Source of the DNA: Giesbergeria sp.
GTDB lineage: Bacteria > Pseudomonadota > Gammaproteobacteria > Burkholderiales > Burkholderiaceae_C
Direction of reading: 5' to 3'
Length of the DNA: 52,930 nt
Assembly (NCBI GenBank): GCA_017985015.1
Contig: JAGNYI010000020.1
Location: 1 to 52,930, forward strand
Below the pieces are notes generated by a model. The model saw only the letters and a program-made list of their open reading frames with translations. It was not told the origin of the DNA and ran no database searches. The translations under genes and the position numbers were made by a program. This document shows positions 25,029-33,173 of this stretch, piece after piece (the stretch's first letter is position 1; each line of letters begins with the position of its first letter).

Positions 25029-28000
25029 TCACCGGAAATCCCTGCTCTCGGTGGCCAAGCGCCCGAGCAGCGGCGTCAGATCGGCCAGCTTCTCTGCGAT
25101 CAGGTTGCACACCTCGCCTTCGCGTTGCCAGCGCCCTTGGATGGCCAGCAGGCGTGCACCCAACAGCACCTGCCGCTGGGCTTCGCGCACGGCGCGCCAA
25201 ACGATGATCTGCGTGGCGCCATGCTCGTCTTCAATGGAGACAAAAATGGTCCCGTTGGCCGTCTGCGGCTGCTGGCGCACAGTGACGATGCCAGCCGTGC
25301 GCACGGTGCGCCCATTGGGTGTGCGGCGCAGTTCTTCCGAGGTCTTGAGTCGGTAGCGCTCCAGCCGGGGGCGCAGCAGCGCCATGGGGTGCGAGCGCAG
25401 CGTCAACCCTGTAGCGCGGTAGTCCCACAGCACTTCCTCGCCTTCTGGCGCGGGCGCAAGCTCAAGATCGTCTTCGTCGATCGGTGCGTCCTGCAGCAGC
25501 TTGGGCGGGACATGCAGCGCAGCGGCCTCCCACACTTGCTGCCTGCGGTGGCCCGCGAGACTGTGCAGGGCGCCGGCAGCAGCCAGCTTCTGCATCTCGG
25601 GCTGCTCCAGCCGGGCGCGGCGTGCCAGGTCTTCGGCGCTGTCAAACGGCGCCTTGGCGCGCTCCAGCACGATGCGCTCGGCGCTGGCCGAACGCAGCCC
25701 ATGGACCAAATGCAGGCCCAGGCGCACCGCCGGTGTGTCGGGCAAATCTTCGAGCGACGATTCGACATCGCTGTACATGACATCGACGGCCCGCACCAGG
25801 GCGCCGTGGCGCCGCGCATCCTGCACCAGTTGGCTGGCGGAATAAAAGCCCAGCGGCTGGCTGTTGAGCAGAGCGGCAAGGAAGGCCGCGGGCTCGTGGC
25901 ACTTGATCCAGGACGAGGCATAGACCAGCAGCGCAAAGCTGGCCGAATGGCTCTCGGGAAACCCGTACTCCGAGAACCCCTTGATCTGCTCGAAGATCGA
26001 TTCGGCAAAGGCCTGCTCGTAGCCGCGCGCCGCCATGCCATCGACGATCTTGCTGTAGTACTTCTCCAACCCGCCCTTGCGTTTCCATGCCGCCATGGAG
26101 CGGCGCAGGCCATCGGCCTCGCCAGGCGTGAAGCCTGCCGCCAGCATGGCCACCTGCATCACCTGCTCCTGAAACACCGGCACACCCAGCGTGCGACCGA
26201 GCGCCAGCTCCAGGTCTTTGCTGGGATAGGTCACCGGCTCCCTGCCCTGGCGCCGGTTGAGGTAGGGATGGACCATGCCGCCCTGGATGGGCCCGGGCCG
26301 CACGATGGCAACTTGAATGACCAGGTCGTAAAAGCACCGGGGTTTGTGGCGCGGCAGCATGCTCATCTGCGCCCGGCTCTCGATCTGGAACACGCCCACG
26401 GTATCGGCCTTGCAGATCATGTCGTAGGTGGCGCCGTCTTCTGCGGGAATGTCTTGCATGCCGAAGTCGTAGCCCCGGCGCAGGCCGATGAAGTCCAGCG
26501 CACGCCGGATGGCCGAGAGCATGCCCAGCGCCAGCACATCCACCTTGAGGAGGCCCGCTGCGTCCAGATCGTCCTTGTCCCATTGAATGACGGTGCGCTC
26601 GGGCATGGAGGCGTTCTCCACCGGCACCATGCGGCACAGCAGATCGCGGGTCAGCACAAAGCCGCCTGTGTGCTGCGAGAGGTGCCGCGGAAAACCAATG
26701 AGCTGGCCGGTCAGCGCAATGAGCTGGCGCACGGCCAGCGACCCGGTTTCCATTCCCAGTTCGTCAAAGCGTTCCAGCCGCACCTGCTTGCCGTCGAACC
26801 ACTGCTGGCCCTTGGCAATGGCGTCCACAGTGGCCAGGTCAAAACCCAGGGCCTTGCCGACATCGCGGATCGCCGAGCGCGGCCGGTAGGTGGCGACTGC
26901 GGCGGTGAGGGCAGCGCGGTCGCGTCCGTACTTGCTGTACAGGTACTGGATGACTTCCTCGCGCCGCTGGTGCTCGAAATCGATGTCGATGTCGGGGGGT
27001 TCGTTGCGCTCTCTGGAGATGAAGCGCTCGAACAGCACCGACATGCGCGCCGGGTCGACTTCGGTCACCCCCAGGCAGTAGCACACCACGCTGTTGGCGG
27101 CCGAGCCGCGCCCCTGGCACAGGATGTGGCGCGAGCGCGCAAAGGCCACGATGTCGTACACGGTCAGAAAGTACGCCTCGTAGTGCAGCTCGCAGATCAA
27201 ATCCAGCTCATGCTCGATCTGCTCCTGCACTTTGGTGGGAATGCCAGCCGGCCAGCGCCGCCCAGCGCCTTCGTAAACGGCCTGGCGCAGATAGCTGGCA
27301 GCCGTATGCCCTGGCGGGACCACCTCGTCGGGGTACTGGTAGCGCAGTTCATCGAGGCTGAAACTGCATCGCTTGGCCACCTGCAGGGTCTCGGCCAGCA
27401 GATCGGCAGAAAAGGTCTGCGCCAGGCGCACCCGGCTGCGCAAATGCCGCTCGGCGCTGCGCTGCAAGGCGTGGCCGCATTCGGTCAGGGGTTTGCCCAG
27501 GCGCGTGGCAGTCAGCACGTCCTGCAGGGGCTTGCGCGAGCGCACGTGCATGTGCACGTCGCCCACGGCCACGAGGGGCAGCGCCGTCAAGGCAGAAAGC
27601 TCGCGCATGCGGTGCAGCCACAGCTCGTCGTCGAGCTGGCGCACCTGCTCCACGCCGATCCAGCAGCGGCCGGTGAACTGCGCCAGAGCCCAGCGGCCCA
27701 TGGCTTCGAGTTGTGCCGCACTGGCGCTGCGCTCGGGGCACAAGAGCGCCAGACAGTCCCGCAGATCGCTGCCCGCCATGTCGTCCAGCGTGAGACGGTA
27801 GGTTCCTTTCTCCGAGGCGCGGCGCAGTTGGGTGATGAAAGCGCACAGATTGCCGTAGCCATGGAGGTTGCAGGCCAGCAACACGAGCGTGAACGGCGCT
27901 TCGTCCCCATGCCTGGCCTGAACGAGAAATTGCGCGCCCAGAACCAAAGAAAGCCCTGCCTGCTTGGCGGCCACATGCGCACGCACCACGCCGGCCATGC

Positions 28001-28163
28001 TGCATTCGTCGGTGATCGCCAGGGCCCGGTAGCCCAGAGCTTTTGCGCGCTCGACCAGCTCCTCGGGGCGGCTGGCACCGCGCAGGAAAGTGAAGTTGGA
28101 AATGCAGCGCAGTTCTGCATAGTCGGGCAAGGGATACGGGGTTGGCATGCGGCGCTCCTTCAT
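25029..28163 (-). CDS. dnaE2: Error-prone DNA polymerase DnaE2 (ImuC)
   Basis: DnaE2 is the catalytic polymerase of the SOS-induced ImuA-ImuB-DnaE2 mutasome for translesion synthesis. The 1044-residue product begins with a PHP domain (YAELRCISNFTFLRGASRPEEL), has the polymerase motif PDIDIDFEH with two catalytic aspartates, WDKDDLDAAGLLKVDVLALG, and a C-terminal OB-fold. It lacks the C-terminal tail of replicative DnaE1. The start may be the ATG five codons in (MPTPYPLPDY), typical of the family. It overlaps the imuB stop by 4 bp. Confidence 0.97.
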   Translation of the reverse strand: MKERRMPTPYPLPDYAELRCISNFTFLRGASRPEELVERAKALGYRALAITDECSMAGVVRAHVAAKQAGLSLVLGAQFLVQARHGDEAPFTLVLLACNLHGYGNLCAFITQLRRASEKGTYRLTLDDMAGSDLRDCLALLCPERSASAAQLEAMGRWALAQFTGRCWIGVEQVRQLDDELWLHRMRELSALTALPLVAVGDVHMHVRSRKPLQDVLTATRLGKPLTECGHALQRSAERHLRSRVRLAQTFSADLLAETLQVAKRCSFSLDELRYQYPDEVVPPGHTAASYLRQAVYEGAGRRWPAGIPTKVQEQIEHELDLICELHYEAYFLTVYDIVAFARSRHILCQGRGSAANSVVCYCLGVTEVDPARMSVLFERFISRERNEPPDIDIDFEHQRREEVIQYLYSKYGRDRAALTAAVATYRPRSAIRDVGKALGFDLATVDAIAKGQQWFDGKQVRLERFDELGMETGSLAVRQLIALTGQLIGFPRHLSQHTGGFVLTRDLLCRMVPVENASMPERTVIQWDKDDLDAAGLLKVDVLALGMLSAIRRALDFIGLRRGYDFGMQDIPAEDGATYDMICKADTVGVFQIESRAQMSMLPRHKPRCFYDLVIQVAIVRPGPIQGGMVHPYLNRRQGREPVTYPSKDLELALGRTLGVPVFQEQVMQVAMLAAGFTPGEADGLRRSMAAWKRKGGLEKYYSKIVDGMAARGYEQAFAESIFEQIKGFSEYGFPESHSASFALLVYASSWIKCHEPAAFLAALLNSQPLGFYSASQLVQDARRHGALVRAVDVMYSDVESSLEDLPDTPAVRLGLHLVHGLRSASAERIVLERAKAPFDSAEDLARRARLEQPEMQKLAAAGALHSLAGHRRQQVWEAAALHVPPKLLQDAPIDEDDLELAPAPEGEEVLWDYRATGLTLRSHPMALLRPRLERYRLKTSEELRRTPNGRTVRTAGIVTVRQQPQTANGTIFVSIEDEHGATQIIVWRAVREAQRQVLLGARLLAIQGRWQREGEVCNLIAEKLADLTPLLGRLATESRDFR

Positions 28164-29485
28164 CCAAAGTGCCCGTGCAGAAACCAGGCTGTCTGGTCCC
28201 CCGCCAGGCGCTGCTGAAACACCCAGAGCAGTCCTGCGTGCGGGCTCAAAGCCAGCCAGTAGTCGCGCTGCACATTGAGCGCCTCTTCGTCCCCGCCATG
28301 GCCATGACCATCACCAGCGCTGCGGTGCCACCAGCCGCCTTCCACCCGGTCCGGCCCGAGCAGCATTTGCAAGGGGCCTTGGTAGATGGGCCGGTGCTCG
28401 CGCTCGGCCAGGCGCAAGGGCGCGTCCAGAATCCAGGTGGGCAGGGGTAGGCCATAGGGCGGCTCGCTGCGCCGGGTGCGCTGCGGGCTGCGGGACTCCC
28501 AGCGCTGCATCCATTCCAGGCGGTGGTCGGGCGTCAGCGCCGGGCAGCGCACAGAGGGCTCCCCGAGCCGCGCGGCAATGCGTTCGAGCGCCAGTTCCAC
28601 GGACGCGCCCTTGCAGACCCCATCGGGCAGCCAAGAGCAGTTGTTTTCGACCACCGACGCAACCTCAGAGGCGAGCAGTTCAATCTCTCCCGCAGGGGCC
28701 AGCAGACGCAGTTTGTCCAGATGCTCGCCCAGCAGGCGGGCAAAGTGCTCGACGTTCTGCGTCGGCTGCGCGGTGCGAATGGTGATCTCGCCGCCCGCAC
28801 CGGCATTCTTGGGCCCCATGGCGTCGTGGCGCCAGCGCAAAGTGAAGGCCGTGGCGCCCAGACGGCGCGCAGACAGCCAGCCGGCCATTTGCACCAGAAG
28901 GCGGCGGGCGCCAAACAGCAGCGCCGGAGCCGTCTCGACGCGGGCCATCAGTTCCAGGCGCGCATGGAAGCTCTCGGGCAGCACGACCCATTCGTAGGCC
29001 TCGGGGCGCAGTCCATAGGCCTGGTCGAGCGCCAAAAGCAAGGCTTTGTCGAAGCGCCGGGCCAGCCCCCCACGCGGCAGCCGGCGCACATCGCCCAGGG
29101 TGCGGCAGCCCATGCGCTCCAGCGTAGCGCCGTGACGGGCTACCGGCGTCAGGCTGGCAAGCGGCAAGGCATCCAGAATCTGCGCCAGCGGCGCGGCAAA
29201 GCCATCGCGCTGGCCCTGGCGCACCAAAGCCAGCGCAGCGCTGCCTGTGGGCGCCCAGGCCAGGCAGGCACCGATGTCCCCGGCCTGCGCTTGCACGGTG
29301 CGCTGCAGCGGCTCCATGCCGCCAAACAGACGCGCGCAGGCGCCCACCTCTGCCACCACCGCTTCTTCCAGCAGGGCCACCCGAGGCGTGAACTGCAGCG
29401 CCCAGATGCCCAGCGAAGGCGCATCAATGGGCGATGGGCAGCCGGGCAAATGAATGGGGAGCAGCGCGGCCCAATGTCCGAGCAT
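28160..29485 (-). CDS. imuB: Mutasome Y-family polymerase-like protein ImuB
   Basis: ImuB resembles Y-family polymerases but serves as the hub of the mutasome, binding the beta clamp, ImuA and DnaE2. The 441-residue product opens MLGHWAALLPIHLP and has LGIWALQFTPRVALLEEAVVAE-type palm sequence with a helix-hairpin-helix segment near 120-140. Acidic metal-binding residues of active Y-family enzymes are not evident at the N-terminus, in line with the non-catalytic role of the family. The 5' end overlaps imuA by 62 bp, longer than usual. Confidence 0.93.
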   Translation of the reverse strand: MLGHWAALLPIHLPGCPSPIDAPSLGIWALQFTPRVALLEEAVVAEVGACARLFGGMEPLQRTVQAQAGDIGACLAWAPTGSAALALVRQGQRDGFAAPLAQILDALPLASLTPVARHGATLERMGCRTLGDVRRLPRGGLARRFDKALLLALDQAYGLRPEAYEWVVLPESFHARLELMARVETAPALLFGARRLLVQMAGWLSARRLGATAFTLRWRHDAMGPKNAGAGGEITIRTAQPTQNVEHFARLLGEHLDKLRLLAPAGEIELLASEVASVVENNCSWLPDGVCKGASVELALERIAARLGEPSVRCPALTPDHRLEWMQRWESRSPQRTRRSEPPYGLPLPTWILDAPLRLAEREHRPIYQGPLQMLLGPDRVEGGWWHRSAGDGHGHGGDEEALNVQRDYWLALSPHAGLLWVFQQRLAGDQTAWFLHGHFG

Positions 29486-30260
29486 CTGGAACTACCTGAG
29501 ACAAACGTGCACCAGCCGGTGCGGGAATCGACACCAACCGCGGCGGAACTGCGGACCCCAGGTTTGCGGGCATGGCCGCCAAATGCAGAACCTCGTCCAA
29601 TGGCACGCCGCGGCGCTTGGGAATGCGCAGCCCAAGACTCCACCCTGCCTCCAGATGCACCGACACGCGCAGCGGTGCCGGCGAGGCGTCGCGCAGGGCC
29701 AGCGCCGGACGAAACAAAAACACCGGCGCGCTGCACCCCTGCGCGTGCACCTGCAGACGCCGCAGTTGTTCAGCACGCGCCTGCGGCAACCACGCCAGGA
29801 TGGCGCCTGCGGGGTCGGACTTGACGATCTGCTCCGTGGCCCAGAGCCTGTCTGCGGGCGCCGTGGCATCGATCCAGACCACTTGTGCTGCCGGTAGACC
29901 CAACTGCGCCAACCCGCCGGCATGGGGCTGCTTGGGAGGCGCAATCAGGTAGATGCGGCCACCGCCCTGCACCACCGCTGGCAAGGCGGGCCCGAGCAAG
30001 CGCCATTCGCACTGCCCTGCCTGCGCCAGCAGCAATTCGCTCAGGCTGTGCGTTGGCCACCCGCCGCCAGGCAGCTCTGCGTCCAAAGCAGCAAACCCGG
30101 TGGCCACGGTAGGCGCATCCATGCCACCCATCTCCGATCCCCGCCAAAGCGCTTGCGCCACGCGGGTGGGCAGCACCCGCCGGTCGAAGCCAGATGCGAT
30201 GGGGAGAGAACGGTCCGGCGAAGACGGTGCGTCTTCGGACCAAAGCGGGAGGGCGGGCAC
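29424..30260 (-). CDS. imuA: Translesion DNA synthesis-associated protein ImuA
   Basis: ImuA is a RecA/SulA-like partner of ImuB in SOS mutagenesis. The frame shows the family motifs ALWRGSE, TGFAALDAELPGGGWPTHSLSELL and LLGPALPAVVQGGGRIYLIAPP. The frame is open up to a GTG at 30311, but that start would put the LexA box inside the gene; I chose the GTG at 30258-30260 (278 residues), 13 bp after the box. No strong ribosome binding site is seen for either, so the start is uncertain. First gene of imuA-imuB-dnaE2. Confidence 0.85.
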   Translation of the reverse strand: MPALPLWSEDAPSSPDRSLPIASGFDRRVLPTRVAQALWRGSEMGGMDAPTVATGFAALDAELPGGGWPTHSLSELLLAQAGQCEWRLLGPALPAVVQGGGRIYLIAPPKQPHAGGLAQLGLPAAQVVWIDATAPADRLWATEQIVKSDPAGAILAWLPQARAEQLRRLQVHAQGCSAPVFLFRPALALRDASPAPLRVSVHLEAGWSLGLRIPKRRGVPLDEVLHLAAMPANLGSAVPPRLVSIPAPAGARLSQVVPDARTLGRAAPHSFARLPIAH

Positions 30261-30273
30261 GGGAGGAGCAAAT

Positions 30274-30293
30274 AACTGTACGAATACACAGTA
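30274..30293 (-). promoter_or_regulatory. LexA box (SOS operator) of imuA-imuB-dnaE2
   Basis: CTGT (30276-30279), eight bases, ACAG (30288-30291) is a perfect match to the proteobacterial LexA core. On the minus strand TATACT (30288-30293) overlaps it and can serve as -10 box, so LexA binding would block the promoter. Position immediately upstream of imuA matches SOS control of this cassette in other proteobacteria. Confidence 0.85.
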
Positions 30294-30680
30294 TACGTAG
30301 ATGGTGCTCACCCGTTGGACTTTTGCCTGTTGAACCGAGATTGTTCATTAGGGTTTGGAGGGCAGGCGGATGCAGTGGCGAGCTGGTGATGGCCTGACTG
30401 AGGCGTCCATGGCTTGGGCTATGGACAACGAAGAAAGACGAAAGCAGCCGCCAATGCGCCGCCTGCACCCAAACAGCACCGCAGGTGCGCCCAATGGACA
30501 ATCTCGGGTGAAGATGGCTCGATGCAAGAGGGGCGCCACGAGCACAAAAACCTTGGCGCGGACTTCACTCAACCCCTGGACGAAGGTGCTGCAGGCCCAT
30601 TGCCAGGCAGTCTGGCCGGTGGCTTGGAGGTTGATGCCGCTGCCAACGCGCCTGTGCGCCCGCCTGCGGTGTGGAATTTG

Positions 30681-30744
30681 AAGGTAAATTGGGCTCTAGC
30701 GATTGTGGTGCTTCATTCGTTGCTACTACTATGAGAGCAATTGA
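30681..30744 (-). repeat. Dispersed palindromic repeat, copy E (diverged)
   Basis: On the minus strand CAATTGCTCTCATAGTAG, then TAGC, then CGCTAGAGCCCAATTTA follow each other in the order of the other copies. The palindromic stem is eroded, which suggests an old copy. Confidence 0.55.
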
Positions 30745-30943
30745 TTTAATCTGAAGGGCCGAAGGTATCAGGAGAAGGAAGGCATTTGCATCCACTCACC
30801 TTACGGGTTGACCGGTGTTGCACTTCACGGCTGAAACCGCCCAGGTTAAAGCGCACGGGCGGGATGCTGGTGCTGCCCGTGCTTGGCGTGGTGGCGTCGT
30901 TGGTGAAGCGCTTGGCCCCCGAGCGTGTTCGCCACCCAGCCGC

Positions 30944-31012
30944 ACCAAAAAAAGCACAAACTCTATTCGCTGCACGTGCCGGAGATGGAATGCATCGGCA
31001 AGCACAAGGCCG
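30944..31012 (+). pseudogene. IS5-type transposase remnant
   Basis: One frame encodes HQKKHKLYSLHVPEMECIGK followed by HKA over 23 codons. This matches the conserved KHKLYSLHAPEVECIGKGKA region of IS5-superfamily (IS1182/ISL3-like naming varies) transposases that I know. Neither flank continues the family: upstream sequence lacks recognisable transposase and downstream the frame soon stops. No terminal inverted repeats were found, so only a fragment remains. Confidence 0.65.
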
Positions 31013-31170
31013 GCCAAGGATGTTCCATGCGCCCAGTCACGCCGCGCGTGGTGCGGGCAGACCGATAAGCGCCTCCATACAAAAGCGGACCGCCATCGCG
31101 GCGGCCAACTGCCGCTGTCAGCTTGAATCGCCCGGCTCCGCGCAACACACGGTGGTGCTGCCAGCGGACC

Positions 31171-31614
31171 TTATGGGCTCGTCGGCACCGATAGGGTCAG
31201 TGTCGCTTGTGCACCTGCAGGGCCCAGCTTGACTGCATGCGCATCCAGGCTCTGCAGCACCAGATCTCCATCCACCGCGCTGCCCACACGATACGGCCTG
31301 GCTGGCTGGCCGGCCACGACGATCAAGGCTGCGCCACTGGCACCGTCCTGGCCCGCCAGCAGGCCTACCAGGGTGTAACGGCTGCCTGCGGCAGGCTGCG
31401 CCGAAGCCATTGCGGCGCTGGGCTGCACACCCAGCAGCCGGGCCATCGCCTGCACATCCGGCGCGGCGACAGCAGCGGGGCTGGCAGGGGCTGCTGGCAG
31501 AGACGCCGGGGTGCTCAGGCGCAAACCCCAGAACACCGCGCTGGCGGCCGCCAGCGCCCACAGCGCAAGCGTGGTCAGGCGCACGGGCCAGGGGCTGGGG
31601 GTAAGGCGGCTCAT
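31171..31614 (-). CDS. gspC: Type II secretion system protein C (short form)
   Basis: GspC is the inner membrane protein that contacts the GspD secretin through its homology region. From ATG 31614 the product is 147 residues with one membrane segment (about 12-30), an Ala/Pro linker and an HR-type domain (QAMARLLGV, RYTLVGLLAGQDGASGAALI, GQPARPYRVGSAVDGDLVLQSL). No PDZ domain follows, so it is shorter than enterobacterial GspC. It is divergent from the gspG operon with 62 bp between start codons. Confidence 0.85.
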   Translation of the reverse strand: MSRLTPSPWPVRLTTLALWALAAASAVFWGLRLSTPASLPAAPASPAAVAAPDVQAMARLLGVQPSAAMASAQPAAGSRYTLVGLLAGQDGASGAALIVVAGQPARPYRVGSAVDGDLVLQSLDAHAVKLGPAGAQATLTLSVPTSP

Positions 31615-31676
31615 CGCACGATTATCATTCAGCGCACCACGCAACCCGGCGCCGCTTGCGCCCCGCCCCAACATTC

Positions 31677-32126
31677 ATGACCCTCGCCCTCAACCTTGCC
31701 CGAACCGCACGCCGGCGCCTCGCTGCCGGTTTCACCCTGATCGAGCTGATGGTGGTGCTGGTGATCATCGGCGTGCTGGCCGCACTGATCGTCCCCAACG
31801 TGCTCGACCGCGCCGACGACGCGCGCAGCACGGCGGCGCGCACCGACGTGACCAACCTGATGCAGGCGCTCAAGCTCTATCGCCTGGACAACCAGCGCTA
31901 CCCGACATCCGAGCAGGGCCTGCAGGCGCTGGTGGCGCGCCCCAGCTCCGGCCCGCCGCCCATCAACTGGAAGCCGTACCTGGAAAAGCTCCCCAACGAC
32001 CCCTGGGGGCGGCCTTACCAGTACCTGAGCCCTGGTATCAAAGGCGAGGTGGACGTCATGTCCTTTGGCGCCGACGGCCAATCGGGAGGCGAAGGCAAGG
32101 ATGCGGACATTGGCAGTTGGCAGTAG
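31677..32126 (+). CDS. gspG: Type II secretion major pseudopilin GspG
   Basis: GspG builds the periplasmic pseudopilus. From ATG 31677 the product is 149 residues with a prepilin leader ending in AAG, cleaved before FTLIELMVVLVIIGVLAALIVP; Glu5 of the mature protein is present. The C-terminal calcium-binding region NDPWGRPYQYLSPG and DVMSFGADGQSGGEGKDADIGSW is typical of major pseudopilins. It heads the gspGHIJKLMNDE operon. Confidence 0.97.
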   Translation: MTLALNLARTARRRLAAGFTLIELMVVLVIIGVLAALIVPNVLDRADDARSTAARTDVTNLMQALKLYRLDNQRYPTSEQGLQALVARPSSGPPPINWKPYLEKLPNDPWGRPYQYLSPGIKGEVDVMSFGADGQSGGEGKDADIGSWQ

Positions 32127-32132
32127 AGAAAC

Positions 32133-32394
32133 CGTGCCCCCACGGTCGCCCACTGCGTGTCGCTTCCTGCCCCCCGAGGGAGCCGTGTTTTGCCTTGGGG
32201 CGGCCCGGCGGAAAGACCCATTGCCCCCACGCTCCCGCACTGCGTGTCGGTCGCTGCCCCCCGAGGGGGCGGCGTTCTTCCTTGGGGCGGCCCGGCGGAA
32301 AGACCCATTGCCCCCACGCTCCCGCACTGCGTGTCGGTCGCTGCCCCCCGAGGGGGCGGCGTTCTTCCTTGGGGCGGCCCGGCGGAAGAACTGG
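32133..32394 (+). repeat. Three tandem 87-bp direct repeats between gspG and gspH
   Basis: Two nearly identical 87-bp units and a diverged first unit run from just after the gspG stop into the 5' end of gspH. Landmark GGCGGAAAGACCCATTG recurs at 32208 and 32295, exactly 87 bp apart. Each unit carries CTGCCCCCCGAGGG-type and CTTGGGGCGGCCCGGCGG segments that can pair with each other (CCCCGAGG with CCTTGGGG). The unit length is a multiple of three, so one frame stays open through all copies. Confidence 0.85.
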
Positions 32395-32805
32395 GGCTTC
32401 ACCCTGCTCGAGCTGCTGCTCGTCATCAGCATCATGGCCCTGGCCACGGCCGGGGTGTCGCTGGTGCTGCGCGATCCGTCCGAAACCCAGTTGGAGCGCG
32501 AGGCCGAGCGCCTGGCGGCGCTGCTGGAAGGCGCGCGGGCCAAGTCGCGGGCGGCCGGGGTGCCGGTGCGCTGGCGCCTGATCCAGGGCGGGTTTCGCTT
32601 TGACGGTTTGCCAGCCAGCAGCGGCCTGCCCACGCAGTGGCTGGACTCCAATACGCGCGCCTTCGTTCTGGCCCCGCTGCTGCTGGGCCCAGAGCCGCTG
32701 ATTCCCCCGCAAACCGTGGTGCTGAGCCAGGCCAGCCACCCGGAGCGCCGCCTGCAGGTGGGCACCGATGGCCTGCGGCCTTTTGCCGTGCTGGGCGCGC
32801 CATGA
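32308..32805 (+). CDS. gspH: Type II secretion minor pseudopilin GspH, start uncertain
   Basis: GspH is a minor pseudopilin of the pseudopilus tip complex. The mature part is intact: the cleavage site follows WG and precedes FTLLELLLVISIMALATAGV, with Glu5, then about 115 residues of globular domain. There is no ATG near the leader. The frame is open upstream through three 87-bp repeats to a TTG at 32065. I chose TTG 32308, inside the last repeat, with GGAAAG five bases before it; this gives a leader of about 33 residues. The stop overlaps the gspI ATG. Confidence 0.75.
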   Translation: MPPRSRTACRSLPPEGAAFFLGAARRKNWGFTLLELLLVISIMALATAGVSLVLRDPSETQLEREAERLAALLEGARAKSRAAGVPVRWRLIQGGFRFDGLPASSGLPTQWLDSNTRAFVLAPLLLGPEPLIPPQTVVLSQASHPERRLQVGTDGLRPFAVLGAP

Positions 32806-33173
32806 AGCACTATCGCCGTCCCCCGGCGCGCGGCTTTACGCTGATCGAGGTGCTGGTGGCGCTGGGCATCGTGGCCATTGCGCTGCTGGCGGGCAGCCAG
32901 GCAACGGGTGCGCTGGTGCACAACGCCAAGCGCCAGTCCGAAGTCATGCTGGCCCACTTGTGCGCTGAAAACGCGCTGGTGGCGGTGCGCCTGTCGCGCC
33001 AGATGCCCGCCATTGGCGACAGCGTGCAAGACTGCGAACAGGCCAGCGAACGCTTTGACCTGACGCTGGTCGTGCGGCCCACGCCCAACCCCAGCTTTCG
33101 CCGTGTCGACGCCCAGGTGCGCAGCCAGAGCGGGCCGGTGCTGCGGCTCTCGACCATCGTGGGGCGAAGTTGA
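32802..33173 (+). CDS. gspI: Type II secretion minor pseudopilin GspI
   Basis: GspI nucleates the pseudopilus tip with GspJ and GspK. The 123-residue product has leader MKHYRRPPARG and mature start FTLIEVLVALGIVAIALLAG with Glu5. The later DVLRRVDVAV-like region appears as FRRVDAQVRSQSGPVLRLSTI. Start overlaps the gspH stop and the stop overlaps the TTG of gspJ, so the genes are translationally coupled. Confidence 0.95.
   Translation: MKHYRRPPARGFTLIEVLVALGIVAIALLAGSQATGALVHNAKRQSEVMLAHLCAENALVAVRLSRQMPAIGDSVQDCEQASERFDLTLVVRPTPNPSFRRVDAQVRSQSGPVLRLSTIVGRS

Larger units (their letters stand above)
30294..31170. other. Gene-free scar region of about 880 bp
   Basis: Between the SOS operator and gspC I find no credible gene. 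Short open frames exist on both strands (for example 30414-30734) but have no recognisable domain, no good ribosome binding site and mixed codon use. The stretch contains one diverged dispersed repeat (30681-30744) and a fragment of a transposase gene (30944-31012). It looks like an old insertion or rearrangement site. Confidence 0.55.

Noticed and set aside
24585-28217. Long plus-strand open frame of about 1200 codons opposite dnaE2
   Set aside because: Antisense shadow of a GC-rich gene; composition is rich in His, Gln, Arg and Ala with no domain, and dnaE2 has full family motifs.
30414-30734. Possible small gene of 106 codons in the scar region
   Set aside because: No ribosome binding site, no recognisable domain, and the 3' end is made of a dispersed repeat.
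32133-32394. CRISPR or tRNA cluster between gspG and gspH
   Set aside because: The units are contiguous 87-bp direct repeats without spacers and do not fold as tRNA.
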